This document shows positions 28,641 to 39,900 of a stretch of DNA of 64,000 bases, in pieces. The DNA comes from Methylocystis rosea SV97. Its GTDB lineage: Bacteria; Pseudomonadota; Alphaproteobacteria; Rhizobiales; Beijerinckiaceae. The translations under genes and the position numbers were made by a program. The DNA is taken from contig NZ_KB889963.1 in the NCBI RefSeq assembly GCF_000372845.1, forward strand, positions 2,383,923-2,447,922. The letters run 5' to 3'. The notes beneath the pieces were generated by a model. It was given only the letters and a program-made list of their open reading frames with translations. It did no database searches and was not told where the DNA came from. How positions within the stretch are numbered: position 1 is the stretch's first letter; the number at the start of each line of letters is the position of its first letter.

Positions 28641-29591
28641 TTAGGATAATCCGCATGGGCGCCGCGCAACCAGCAGCAATCCGGAACCTTCGTCATCGGT
28701 CGACGGAATGCCACGGATCCAGTGCGCAATGGCGCCGCTGGCTAGCCCCACTGCAGCTGAAGCATGCCAGGACCACGCTTCACTGTAATGCTGGCCGGTG
28801 CTTTTGATAGGCGTACAATGTTCTATCCAATAGATCAGGGCATCGTGTTTACCCCAGGGAACGTTCTCTATGCTGTCGATGACGACGTTGACGCCCTTCG
28901 CCAAGTGGATCAGCGCAGACTTCGTCCACCACGTTAGATGGTGGGGTGGCGCGTTCATTAAAAAATTTGGTATGCGGGTCATTGCGGAAGGGACATGCGG
29001 CACGCCGACCATAATGAGCCCCCCCGGTTTGACTGCCTGCACCATCTCAGCGAAGAGATTGACGGGCGCCTTGACATGCTCAAGGACCTGAAAGGCGCAC
29101 ACGACGTCATAAGCACCCGTGTGATTTACGAGGTGCTGAGCTAGCGTCTCGCTGCACACTGAGCCGTCGGCGTCGCCCTCGGCGACATGCGGGTCAAGCC
29201 CAGTGTAAGTCGCCTGTGGCACGCACGTTCGGAAGTTCGCAAGTCCGCACCCGATATCGAGCACGCGCGCGCCGGGCTTGACGTGTCGGGCAGCCATCAC
29301 AAACTCCGGGCGGGCGGTTTGTTTGGAATAGAGACCTAAAGCGCGAAGTCTTGAATAGAAAGCCGCGTAAAATGCGTCGTCGCCTTCAACAGGTGGGTCG
29401 AAGAAATAGAGACCTGTGGGCGACTCCCACAAGCCGAATCGATCGACCCCGTCGAAGCTCGGCCGGGGATCCGTCTTGAACTCGATTCGCCATAAGCGAA
29501 TGAGGAGAAGTGCTGGCACCCACTGAATATGGCGGACTGCTGGAAGGCCGGTAATCGGGCAAGCCGGAACGCGTCCCTGATCCAAGGTCAT
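28641..29591 (-). CDS. Class I SAM-dependent methyltransferase
   Basis: A 316-residue protein. The N-terminal part (1-95) starts with a CPITG segment, suggesting the zinc-ribbon-like lead seen in some Methyltransf_23 sugar or lipid methyltransferases. The SAM-binding motif is VLDIGCGLANF (about 113-123), then YTGLDPH (motif II), FQVLEHVKAP (motif IV) and AVKPGGLIMVGVPH. The substrate is unknown. It sits alone on the minus strand at the edge of the decayed region, its 3' end about 100 bases from the dinB remnant. Confidence 0.82.
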   Translation of the reverse strand: MTLDQGRVPACPITGLPAVRHIQWVPALLLIRLWRIEFKTDPRPSFDGVDRFGLWESPTGLYFFDPPVEGDDAFYAAFYSRLRALGLYSKQTARPEFVMAARHVKPGARVLDIGCGLANFRTCVPQATYTGLDPHVAEGDADGSVCSETLAQHLVNHTGAYDVVCAFQVLEHVKAPVNLFAEMVQAVKPGGLIMVGVPHVPSAMTRIPNFLMNAPPHHLTWWTKSALIHLAKGVNVVIDSIENVPWGKHDALIYWIEHCTPIKSTGQHYSEAWSWHASAAVGLASGAIAHWIRGIPSTDDEGSGLLLVARRPCGLS

Positions 29592-30108
29592 TGAGGCCTG
29601 CCTCCGATTTCGTGCTTGCTACCGGTTGGTGATTTTGTGGCCGGCATTGAGGCGCATGCAAGCAAAATCAGCATGGACACTCGGATCAAGTGTCAGAGTC
29701 ATGACCGTGGAACGCGAGGCGAGCCGTTGAGCGATTACGGCCACCGCAGCGGAGATCGGCGGTTGTCCGGGATGCAAGACCCCAAATCACGCCATCACAG
29801 CAGGCAGAGAACTATTCTATAAAAAAGTTTTGAATCGCCGATCGTCGGCGCAGCGCTTTGCAGGTCCCCCAGACTTCGTCGCGTTGCGCGCGCTATGCGG
29901 ATTCGAAGGATTCTTCGCAGCAAAGACATGAAGCGACTCGACTGCTAGGAATTTACGAGATTCATCGCGTGGCCGGCTGAGCAACCTCAATCAGCTCCGC
30001 TGTCCACGCTCACATTGCAGGAGCGGCCGGTCATGGACTAACATGCTCTAGCCCTGCCCACGAGCAGTCTCGCGATGGGATAAGTAGCGTGCGCAAAAGG
30101 ACAACCCC
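29592..30108. other. Intergenic region without a supported gene
   Basis: 517 bases between divergent methyltransferase genes, with more A/T than the surroundings. I see no conserved protein, RNA or clear repeat. It should hold the promoters of both flanking genes. Confidence 0.5.
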
Positions 30109-30981
30109 ATGATGAATGCGGTCATTCATGCGTCCGTGCCGATGAAGCAATTCCGCTGCCCAAACGGACTCCGTGTTTGGAATGCTCCGAAGTCTCGCCA
30201 TGATACGCGCTTTCTCTACAAGGAGATTTTCGAACGGCATTGTTACGAGCAGCATGGAATTTCGGTCAATAACGGCGATGTTGTTCTCGATATAGGCGCA
30301 AATATCGGGATGTTTGCGCTTTCACTGATGGAGCGCTTTCGTGATCTCAAAATCGTATGCGCGGAGCCGGTGCCCAACACGTATGCCTGCCTCGAACGGA
30401 ACCTGAGAGGATCACCACGTCGGAGTTTGCACGACATAACGCTTCTTGATTACGCGATTGGATCAACGAACGCAGAAGCGACGATCGCGTTTTTTCCGCA
30501 AATGCCAAGTAACTCGACACTGCATTTGCAAGAAAAGCGGCGCCATTGGGAGAGATTTTCTGCAGAAGTAACCTCGTCTGAGCTCTCGAATCTGCATCGC
30601 GCGTTTGCGTTCCTTCCTCGCCGCGTGTTTGCTCTAATCGTGAAGCCGATACTCAAAGACACGCAGACTATAAAGTGCAAGATACAGACCTTGAGCGACA
30701 CAATTCGTCAACAGGCGCTGCGAGGCGTTGATCTGTTGAAGATCGACATCGAAGGTGCCGAGATCGAAGCTCTGCATGGTTTGGAAGAACAACACTGGCC
30801 TCTAATCCGGCAACTCGTGCTCGAGATAGAACCTTCAAACAAGCACGTATTGTCTTCACTTGTCGCGAAACTCGGCGCCTTGGGATTCAGCAAAGTGACG
30901 GCCGAGAGTTTCGCGGGCGGAACGGTCGACATCGAAGACTCAAAGCCTTGCACAGTCTACGCTTTGCGCATGACAGGATAG
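30109..30981 (+). CDS. FkbM family methyltransferase
   Basis: A 290-residue protein with the FkbM core: VVLDIGANIGMFALSL (SAM motif I, about 57-72), VCAEPVPNTYACLERNL, and the C-terminal VDLLKIDIEGAEIEALHG (about 207-224). FkbM enzymes are SAM O-methyltransferases of sugars or polyketides. It is a paralog of the FkbM gene at 44591-45394 in the lipid locus: both share the long insert between motifs with F-P-R rich sequence and the same K-D/C-Q-LSD pattern. It may therefore have split from that locus. Confidence 0.85.
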   Translation: MMNAVIHASVPMKQFRCPNGLRVWNAPKSRHDTRFLYKEIFERHCYEQHGISVNNGDVVLDIGANIGMFALSLMERFRDLKIVCAEPVPNTYACLERNLRGSPRRSLHDITLLDYAIGSTNAEATIAFFPQMPSNSTLHLQEKRRHWERFSAEVTSSELSNLHRAFAFLPRRVFALIVKPILKDTQTIKCKIQTLSDTIRQQALRGVDLLKIDIEGAEIEALHGLEEQHWPLIRQLVLEIEPSNKHVLSSLVAKLGALGFSKVTAESFAGGTVDIEDSKPCTVYALRMTG

Positions 30982-31229
30982 CAATAGGCAAAAGCGGCGC
31001 AGTCGCCTTTATTGAAGGAGACTGACGAAAATGCAGATCTCGGATTCATGAAATCTCCATCGAAGAGCCGCCGACCTTTTTTGACAGGTCGAGCTAGGGT
31101 TTGATCGCCCTGACGTCGACGTCTCGCAAGATTAACTCAGTGCGCACCGCCTACCGGACGGGGTGGCGCGCCGCTTTGCCCACGACAAACTAGGCGGCGC
31201 GCCATGCGTAAATGCCTGTCGGCCTCGCC

Positions 31230-31990
31230 GATAAAGCGTGTGTTATTTGAGCCGACTGGTTCTTGCCACCGCGCCCTCGAAGGCACTCAATACGGCAGGT
31301 CTGCCTGTCGCCAAGGTCAATCCACGACGGACGCATCGCCGAGGCCGTTGGGAGACTAGTCAAAACCGATCATGTTGATGCCGCCACTCTCGCATGCATG
31401 GGCGAGCTTCTCGATTTGCCGGAGCGGCCTGTGCCAGCCAAAATCATCATTGATTTGAAGAAGCTTGCATCTTGCCCGTGCGGCGCTCATCAGAGATTGC
31501 ACACCCGTAAAAGGCCGCGCCATTTCGCGCGCTATGCTCGAGAAGCGAAACAAGAGACGCCTCGAGATCGAGACCAAGATTGACAAGATCGACGCTGCGA
31601 TCAAAAGGCTGATCAACGACGGCGTCCAGCTTGCGCGGCGTCTCGACATTCTGCCTTCGATTTTCGGCCTCGTGAATGTCACTGCTTTCGCGCTGCTTAT
31701 CGAGATGCCGGAATTTGGAAGCGTTGAAAGCGAACTGGCGGGAACCTCTCCCCAGCCTCGCGCCGGTCGCCAGGCAGACGGATCGTTGCTGAAGATTGAT
31801 ATTTCGTCGCGCGTCGCAGCGGTAAGGCGATGATCCATGCGGCGGCCGTCGCATTGGTGAAGCGGTCGATGAGGATAAGAGCGCCCGTCGTGCGGTTTTG
31901 ATCGTAAGAGTTAAAAGCTCGGCGCGGCCGCCGAGATGTTGCAGAATTAAGGGGCGACAACAAAAACTCAGGCAAGACCGCAATCACCCG
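31230..31990 (+). pseudogene. IS110-family transposase remnant
   Basis: Plus-strand pieces in several frames follow the order of an IS110-type DEDD transposase: VLFEPTG, then ALNTAGLPVAKVNPR, AEAVGRLVKTDHVDAATLACMGELLDLP (in parts), RAALIRDCT, LARRLDILPSIFGLVNVTAFALLIEMPEFGS, and last a KTAITR piece near 31975. Frameshifts and missing segments break it at least three times. No intact termini were seen. Confidence 0.8.
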
Positions 31991-31997
31991 ATGGCTT

Positions 31998-32270
31998 TCA
32001 ATCTGCCAATTTCTTTAGGCAATCACCGGCAGCCTCGGCGGTCGTCTTTGCGGTTAAAGGGCTTAATCTGCCGGAGCTTACCTTGCTTAGGGTGATTGCT
32101 GTTACGACCGCCTCGTTGTCGGCTCCTCGACGCATTTTCCCGACTGCTGCCGCGTAGATGACTTTAGAGTCAGGTGAAAGACCCGCTGCACATGCGTCCG
32201 CTTTTTTTCGGTCGGCGTAAGCTGGCGAAGCGAGAAGGGCGGCAACTACCCCGACTTTAAGTGCCCTCAT
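31998..32270 (-). CDS. Small exported protein of unknown function
   Basis: A 90-residue protein: a signal peptide MRALKVGVVAALLASPAYA, then a short mature domain with two cysteines (DACAAGLSPDSKVIYAAAV and GDCLKKLAD) likely paired in the periplasm. This pattern is common among small exported proteins of Hyphomicrobiales. The start at 32270 is chosen over an upstream ATG because it begins the signal peptide. Confidence 0.68.
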   Translation of the reverse strand: MRALKVGVVAALLASPAYADRKKADACAAGLSPDSKVIYAAAVGKMRRGADNEAVVTAITLSKVSSGRLSPLTAKTTAEAAGDCLKKLAD

Positions 32271-32301
32271 GTGTATTTCCTTCGGCGACTTGTGGCGCTT
32301 G

Positions 32302-32640
32302 CTACATCGGAACATCTCGACACCGAGTTAAGCCCATATTGGGCTGCGCTAGGCGGTCGAGCCAGCGAGAAAGGCGCGTCAGCGGATACGGCAGCGTCGC
32401 GCCCTGATGCACGAGGAGCGCGCACAGCTTCCGCGTCCAGGTCGTTCCGCAGTTGGGCGCTGAGCAGACGAAGATGTGGCCCGCGCGTAGCATGAGGCTG
32501 TTCCAGCACGCGCTATCGTAGACGACTCCGGAGTAGGTGTGGATGCGCTCCGGCGCGCTCATCTTGAGATCCCCTTGCGCGGCGATGACATCGGAGAAAA
32601 CTTCTCCGGTCAAACAAGCAAAAAATGTTCCTTGCGTCAT
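32302..32640 (-). pseudogene. Truncated sulfotransferase-like gene
   Basis: 112 residues. HTYSGVVYDSACWNSLMLRAGHIFV and APNCGTTWTRKLCALLV (each given here in part) match the 5' end of PAPS-dependent sulfotransferases, where the usual P-loop is PKSGTTW. The rest of the domain (another 170 or so residues) is missing, so it cannot be an active enzyme. It ends shortly before the small exported protein gene. Confidence 0.7.
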
Positions 32641-32998
32641 TGCGATTGGGAGTCAGCCGGAGTGATGGTCGGCGGCAGTTGCGCTTTCTCTTAAACACGC
32701 TTCAGGAACGGATCGTCATGCAAACGCATTAGTAGGTTTAGTAATGAGACGCCGACCGATTGGATCACGGCGCGATTTGAAAAAAAAAATCTACATCAAG
32801 GAAGTCACTGACACATCGAAATAAATTCACGCATTTGCTCGGGGTGCGACGAAAAAATTCAAGAAAATTGCGCGCGCGATGCAACGAATTTTAGAGCGGA
32901 ACGTTGACAGATAGCGGTTGCTGCAGTGCACCTAACGATTAGGCGCAATGCACATAATTTGGCCAGAGCGCGGTGGCGATTTTCTTGGAGGGACATTG
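32641..32998. other. A/T-rich intergenic region
   Basis: 358 bases including an A-run near 32780. No gene or RNA recognised. It holds the upstream region of the coiled-coil gene, whose start follows a clear GGAGGG site. Confidence 0.5.
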
Positions 32999-33814
32999 AT
33001 GGAAGCCATCAATGCGGTCTCGCTCAATACATGCTTTGAATCGGATAAATCCATTCGTGGACGCCGTTCGGAAGAGGTCGGCGTAATTGTCTTAAACCGG
33101 CAATTCGTGGCCGCCGAAGATCAATCTCTCGATCACGAAGTGAATGTGTTGCGCGCTAAAGCGCGTTCGGCGCTGCAACTGGCGCAGCGTGAGCGGGATA
33201 TAATCAAGGCGACGAGAGACCGCATCCAGGAAGCCGTCGAACGCGCCAACAATTTTTCTGCTGCGATCCAGAGAAGGCTTTCCAGATTCGCCAATCTTGA
33301 CAAGCGGATCGCTGAAGAGTGCGCGGCATCGATACTTCGTTCGACAGGACAAGAGGCGGGCCGCGCGCTCGAGCTATCGCCGAAAACGAAGAAGCTCGCT
33401 GAAAGGATTTTCTCTCTTAAAAATCAATCGGCCTCGTTTCGACGCGCTTCAGATTGCCTTCGTCAAGAACTCGCGAACGCCGAAAGCAGTCTGAAGTTAG
33501 CCGAGGGCGAAGTTATAAAGGCGGCTGTCGCTGTCGCCGCTGCTGAAATGGAGCCGATCGCGGCTGAACTGGCGCGCGTTGAAAGTCGGGCGGCGACGCT
33601 TCGGCGTCTTCTTCTGGGATACGGCGCTCTCCGCCATGACGGTGGATTTCTGCCGATGAGCAGCGCGACCGCGCAGCTTCTCAGGGCGCCGCCGAAGAAT
33701 GCGATGGTGGGCGGAAGCGTGCATTGCTTCGAGGCCACCGCGCAATGGGCATCCTATTTGCAACAGCTCAGTATCGATAGCGAAGCGACGCTCGATGCGA
33801 AAGTGCGTTGTTGA
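32999..33814 (+). CDS. Coiled-coil protein of unknown function
   Basis: A 271-residue, soluble, strongly helical protein. Residues about 50-110 and 140-200 show heptad-like patterns (LRAKARSALQLAQRERD; LRQELANAESSLKLAEGEV). No signal peptide or known domain is visible. The ATG at 32999 follows GGAGGG at good spacing; an ATG 17 codons upstream lacks one. It lies 150 bases before the lipid synthase on the same strand, but the gap contains repeats that look like a new promoter, so membership in that operon is uncertain. Confidence 0.6.
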   Translation: MEAINAVSLNTCFESDKSIRGRRSEEVGVIVLNRQFVAAEDQSLDHEVNVLRAKARSALQLAQRERDIIKATRDRIQEAVERANNFSAAIQRRLSRFANLDKRIAEECAASILRSTGQEAGRALELSPKTKKLAERIFSLKNQSASFRRASDCLRQELANAESSLKLAEGEVIKAAVAVAAAEMEPIAAELARVESRAATLRRLLLGYGALRHDGGFLPMSSATAQLLRAPPKNAMVGGSVHCFEATAQWASYLQQLSIDSEATLDAKVRC

Positions 33815-33895
33815 GTGTGTTGCAGCACAGATTTTTTCATGCGCAGGCGCGATACAGCGCAAGCGAACAAGCTGACGAAGTGAACATTAAAGCGC

Positions 33896-33918
33896 AAATA
33901 AGCATAGCTGAAATAAGC
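33896..33918 (+). promoter_or_regulatory. Direct repeat upstream of the lipid synthase (possible operator)
   Basis: AAATAAGC occurs twice, at 33896 and 33911 (15-bp period), 47 to 69 bases before the synthase start. Such spaced direct repeats often bind a regulator. No regulator gene lies nearby. Confidence 0.35.
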
Positions 33919-33964
33919 TTTTAGCCGTGTTTTTTGGACACAAGCTGAACTCGAGGAGATATAG

Positions 33965-36900
33965 ATGGAAACGGTGATTGCGATCACTCCGAGCCATTGC
34001 CTCGACCCGCAAATCGCCATTGCCGCCTGCAAGGCGGGCGAGACTGGCGTCCTCGATTTGGGTTGGCGTGCGGACGCCTCCGTCATCACTGACGCGATAA
34101 ACGCTCTGCGGAAGTCGGTGGGCGTCCGCGGAACATGGGGTGTCAGATGGGACGCCGCCGCAGGTCCTTACCGGGATCTGAACGAACTTTCGCAGCTCAC
34201 GCAAGGCAAAGTTCCGCTTCTTATTTTTGCGGGCGTTAAGGCGCGAGAGGCGACCGGTCTACTAAAATCTACGAAAGAGTTGGCGCAACGAGTCCTGCTC
34301 GAAGTCCATGATCTCGACTCTGCGCTGCTCGCAGAGGCGGAAGGCTTCGACGGGTTGATCGTGAAAGGCCACGAGGCCGGGGGATGGATTGGTTCCGCCA
34401 CCTCATTCATCCTGCTGCAGGAATTGAGCGGGAAGGTCCAGATTCCTTACTGGATACAAGGCGGCGTCAACATGCGCAGCGCCGCGGCAGCCGTTCTTTC
34501 GGGCGCGAGTGGAGTCGTTCTCGCCGAGCAGCTTTGGTTGACGGAAGAGGGGCCGAGCGCGTCCGCAGAGCAAAAAAAGCTCTGGAGCCAATTCGACGGC
34601 AGCGAAACGATCGTCGCCGGGCGAGGCGCTGATCTGTTTCGTCTTTCCGCTCGACACGGTCGAGGCAAGCTCCGCGAGCTGGAAGTCGGCGTCGCCAAGG
34701 GCGACGACCTGCGGGATCTCTTGCGACGATTGTTGGCGGAGCCAGAAGACGCGCTCACTCCGCTCGCACAGGACATCGCCTTCGCCGCCTCGCTCGGGCG
34801 TCGCTACGGCACAACAGGACGCGTGATCACCGCGCTGCGCGACGCAATAGCGCCCGCGATCGGCGAGGCCCGTGCTCAAAATGTGCTGCGACCCGACTCG
34901 GCGCTCGCCAAACTGCACGGCGCCCGTTTTCCAATTGTGCAGGGTCCGATGACGCGCGTCAGCGACGTCGCGCCCTTTGCCGACGCGGTGTCTCGGGCGG
35001 GAGGCTTGCCGTTTCTGGCGCTCGCCGTGATGCGCGGTGTGGAAGTGCGTTCGCTGCTGACGAAGACCAAAGAGCTGATGGGCGCGCGGCCCTGGGGCGT
35101 CGGCATCTTGGGCTTCATGCCGCTCGACCTGAGACAGGAGCAGATGGAGGCCATCCGCAACGTCAAGCCGCCGTTCGCGATTGTCGCCGGGGGCAGGCCG
35201 AGCCAGGCCAAGGAACTCGAAGCGCTGGGCATTTCCACCTATCTGCATGTGCCGTCGCCTGGTCTGCTGCATGGCTTCATCAAGGAAGGCGCGCGCAAAT
35301 TCATTTTCGAGGGAAGCGAGTGCGGCGGGCACACCGGACCGCGCACGAGTTTCGTGCTGTGGGAGTCGGCCATCGAGACACTTCTCAGCGCGAAGATTGA
35401 TGATCCCGAGACGGTGCAGATCCTCTTCGCCGGCGGCATTCATAACGGGCTTTCCGCCGCGATTGTTTCGGTGTTGGCGGCGCCGCTCGCGGCCAAAGGA
35501 ATGAAAGTCGGCGTGTTGATGGGCACCGCCTATCTCTTCACCGAAGAAGCGGTGCGAACCGGAGCCATAGTCAAGGAATTTCAGGATCAAGCCGTTGACT
35601 GCCGTGAAACTGCGCTGCTGCAATCGGGAGTCGGCTCATTCACACGCTGCGCCAACACCAGCTTTTGCGATGAGTTCGATAAGACGCGGCGCGATCTGAT
35701 TTTGCAGGGCAAGTCGGAAGAAGAAATTCTCATGGCGCTCGAGCTGCTCAACATCGGGCGGCTGCGCATCGCCTCAAAGGGCGTCGCACGCAATGAGAAT
35801 CCTGCGGCCGAGGGTAACAACGAGAAATACGTCAGCCTCGACGCCGACGCGCAGCGCCGTGAAGGCATGTATATGATGGGCGAAGTCGCGCGCTTGCGCG
35901 ACTCGCGGTTGAGCATGGCCGAACTGCACCAGGCCGTCTCCTCCGGCGCCCAGGCGGCGCTCGCCCGCGGCGACAACCGTAAGAGTTCGTCAAAGCGAGA
36001 ACCGCGCGAAGAAATCGCTGTCGTCGGCATGGCCTGTCTGTTGCCGGGCGCGAACGACGTGCGCAGCTACTGGCGCAACATCATGCTGGCCGTCGATTCA
36101 GTTCGCGAAGTAACCGAGGATCGCTGGCGCGCGTCCGACTTCTACGAGCCAAAACGCGGCGTGAAGGACAAGGTCTATTCGAAGTGGGGCGGCTTCCTCG
36201 ACGACGTCGCTTTTGACCCGACGCGTTACGGGATTCCGCCCGCCAGTCTGCGCTCCATCGAACCCGTGCAGCTCCTCGCGCTGCTGGTGTCGAGCATGGC
36301 GCTGGAAGACGCCGGCCTTGATCGCCGGCCGTTCCCGCGCGAGCGCACCGCGACAATTTTTGCCTCTGGCGGCATGAATGATCTCGGAACGATCTACATC
36401 TTCCGGACGTTGCTCGCGCATTATCTGCCAAAAGCCGAAGGCGTCTCCGAAGAAGCGCGCAAGCAGATCCTGGAGTCCCTCTATCAGGATGAGTTGCCGA
36501 AGTGGACGGAAGACTCCTTTCCGGGATTCCTCGGCAATGTCGTCGCCGGGCGCGTCGCCAATCGACTCGATCTGCGCGGCGCGAATTTCACCGTCGACGC
36601 GGCCTGCGCCTCCTCTCTCGCTGCGCTCGACGTCGGCATCAGACAGTTGCGCAGCGGCGACGCGGACATCGCGCTCGTTGGCGCGGTGGATGGGACCAAC
36701 GGCCCCGTCAGCTTCATGTCCTTTGCTCAGACCCATGCGCTGTCGCCGCGCGGTCGCTGTCGCCCCTTCGATGACAGCGCGGACGGCATCGCCATTGGCG
36801 AAGGCGTGTGCGCCGTTGTATTGAAGCGGCTCGCCGACGCCGAACGCGATGGCGACAGGATCTATTCCGTCATCAAGGGCATTGGCAGCTCAAGCGACGG

Positions 36901-39900
36901 CCACAATCGCAGCCTGACGGCGCCGCATCCAGAAGGCCAGGTTCTGGCGCTCGAACGCGCCTATGCCGACGCCGGCGTCGATCCATCGAGCGTCACGCTG
37001 ATCGAGGCGCATGGCACTGGCACGTCGGTCGGCGACAAATCCGAGATCGGCGCGCTGAACATGGTCTTCGGTCCCGCGTCGAGAACGCCGCAGCAATGCG
37101 CCGTCGGCTCGGTGAAGTCGATGATCGGCCACACAAAAGTGGCGGCTGGACTCGCGGCGCTCATCAAGGCGAGCCTCGCGCTCAAGCACCGCGTGCTGCC
37201 GCCGACCATCGGCGTCGAAAAACCAGTGTCAGGCGTCGATTTCGCCAAATCGCCTTTCTACATCAACACCGAAATTCGCCCCTGGCTCGGCGTCGGCGAC
37301 AGCGCGCCGCGCCGTTGCGGCGTCAGCGCCTTCGGGTTTGGCGGCACCAACTTTCATACCGTGCTCGAAGAATATCGCGGTGACTTCCGGGCGTCCGACG
37401 CGCAGGATCTGAACCCGCGCGCGGCCGAGATTTTCGCCTTCAGCCGTTCGAGCGTCGAGGCGGTTGAAGACGCGGCGCGGACTCTGCTGCAAGGCGTCGA
37501 GCAGATTCAGGAGCTCGATCTCGCACAGCTCGCTTACTCGACGTCCCTTGACGACGCCAGGCTGCGGCCGAAGAACGGCGGTCAGATCGTGCAGCTCGCC
37601 ATCGTGGCGAACTCGGTCGCCGACCTAAAGGGCAAGCTTGAATTCTTCCTACGCAGCCATCAAGGCAAGGCGACGCTCAGCGCGCCGAGCGGGATCTACT
37701 ATCGGAACCTGCAACATCGCGCCGACAGTGGCGCCGTCTGCTTTCTGTTCCCGGGGCAGGGATCGCAGCAGATCAACATGCTTCGCGATCTTGTCCTTGC
37801 GCGTCCGTCCGCTTACGCCTTGTTCGAAAAGGCCGACGCGCTGCTAAAGAGCACGCTGCCGAAGCCGCTGTCGCAATATGTCTATCCCGTGCCTGTCTTC
37901 GGCAAGGAGGAGCGGGAGCGCCAGCAAGCGGCATTGAACGACACGCGCATCGCGCAGCCGGCGCTCGGATTGGCGGGCCTCGCGGCCTATGATGCGCTAT
38001 CGGCCTTCGGCTTAAAGCCCAACTTCGTCGCCGGCCACAGCTACGGCGAATATGTCGCGCTCTGCGTCGCCGGGGTTCTGTCGCGGGAGGATCTTATCCG
38101 CATCTCCGATGCGCGCGGCCGTATCTCCAAGGAGATATCCGTCGCACAGCCGGCGACGATGGCTGCGGTCAACGCCAACGAGGCGTGGACGCTAGAGGCG
38201 ATCGCGCGTCTCGAACTGGCGGTGAGCGTCGCGAATTTGAACGCCCCTGACCAGACGATCATCGCAGGGCCAATCACCGCGATCGATGCTGCGGTGAAGG
38301 CCCTCAGCGGGGAGGACGTGCGAGTCAAGCGGCTGCCAGTGACTGCGGCGTTCCACTGTAACGCGATGGCGGGGGCGCAAGCGGCGCTCGCCGCGGAGTT
38401 CGGCTCGGTGACGTTCCGACCGCCGAAGATCAAAGTGTTCAGCAACACGACGGGCGACCGCTATCCCGAGGAGCCCTCTGAAATCCGCGCGGTGTTGGCG
38501 CGCCACATCGTCGAGCCCTTGCGCTTCGTCGATGAGATCGAGCGCCTCTACGCGGCCGGGGCAAGAGTCTTCATCGAGGCGGGTCCCGGGCAGGTGCTGA
38601 GCGGGCTCGTCGGCCGCATTCTCGGCGACCGGCCGCACACGACGCTGTCAATCGACGCGCCGGAGCGTTCGGGCTGGCTGCAGCTCGCGCAGCTGCTCGC
38701 GCGGGCGTTTGCGCTCGGCCTTCCGGTCGATCTCGCGCCATGGTTTGCGCGCCGCGGACTTGCGGAAATGAGCCTCGCGCAAGTCTTCGAACAGGCTCGC
38801 GCCAAGGCCAATCCAGGGCCTATGGCGTGGCGGGTGAATGGCGGGCGCGCCGAGCCTTGGCGCGGCGAAGCAAAGCCGCCAAAGCGCGCCGCCGGCGCCG
38901 CCGCGCAACCGGCGCCTGTGAAAGCGCCCGCCGCGCTCCTCCAAACCAGACCCAATGGGAACGCAGCAGCCTATCCACCATCGGCGCCATTATTCGGCGT
39001 CGAACGCGAGAGGAGCAAAGCCTTGTCTACTCACGTACCATCGCCAGCGCTTGGCGCGGTCAGCGCGTTAGGCGCTGAATCGCGGTTCGCCCAAGTGCAG
39101 AACAGTTTGGCGCAACTCATCGATCTACAGCGCGAGCAGCAGGACGTATTGCGTCGTTTCTTCGAGTTCCAGGGACAGCTGCTCGGCGCCAACGGCAATG
39201 GCGCCGCTGAACGAACCGGGTTTGGCGCTGAGCCGATCCCGTTCCTGATCGCCGAACAGGCGACGGCGGCTCCGACGACGGCCGGCGTCTTCGTTCCGCC
39301 GGCCCCTGTGCTGCCGAAGCTTGCCGCCACGCAGAACGGCAAGGCTCCGCAACCGGCGCCGCGCCCCGCGAGCGCGCCTCCGGTCGCCGCGAAACCGGCG
39401 GCGAATGGCGCCGGCGCTGCAAAGACGACGGACCAGAAGGGCCCAAAGCAGCTTGCGTCGACCGAGGCGTTCAAGGCCGATCTGTTGCAGGCGGTCGTCG
39501 AGCGCACGGGCTACACCGAAGACATGCTCGATCTCGACGCGCATATGGAGGCGGATCTCGGCATCGACTCCATCAAGCGGATCGAGATCTTGAGCAAGCT
39601 CAAGGACGATCACTCCTTCATGGAGAACCAGGACGAAGAGAAGGTTTTCGAGGAGCTGTCGGGCCTCAAGACCCTGAATGCGATCGTCGATTGGTACGAT
39701 CAGTTTCGGAAGTCGCAGGCCGAGCCGGGAGGCTCCGACTCAATAAAAAAAGCTCAGACTCCGCTGTCGCTCTCCTTGCCTGAGACAGCGGAGTCTGACG
39801 CCCCGAAGGCAAATCCCGCGGACGTGCAGCGCTACGCGGTCACCCCCGTGGCCGCGCCGCGGGACGCTTCAAGGCAAGTTAAGGATTTTCCCGCAGACCG

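Noticed and set aside
29616-29822. Short plus-strand frame between the two methyltransferase genes
   Set aside because: No ribosome binding site and no resemblance to a protein family.
30985-31020. Weak inverted repeat after the first FkbM gene as a terminator
   Set aside because: The stem has mismatches and only a short T run; not convincing.
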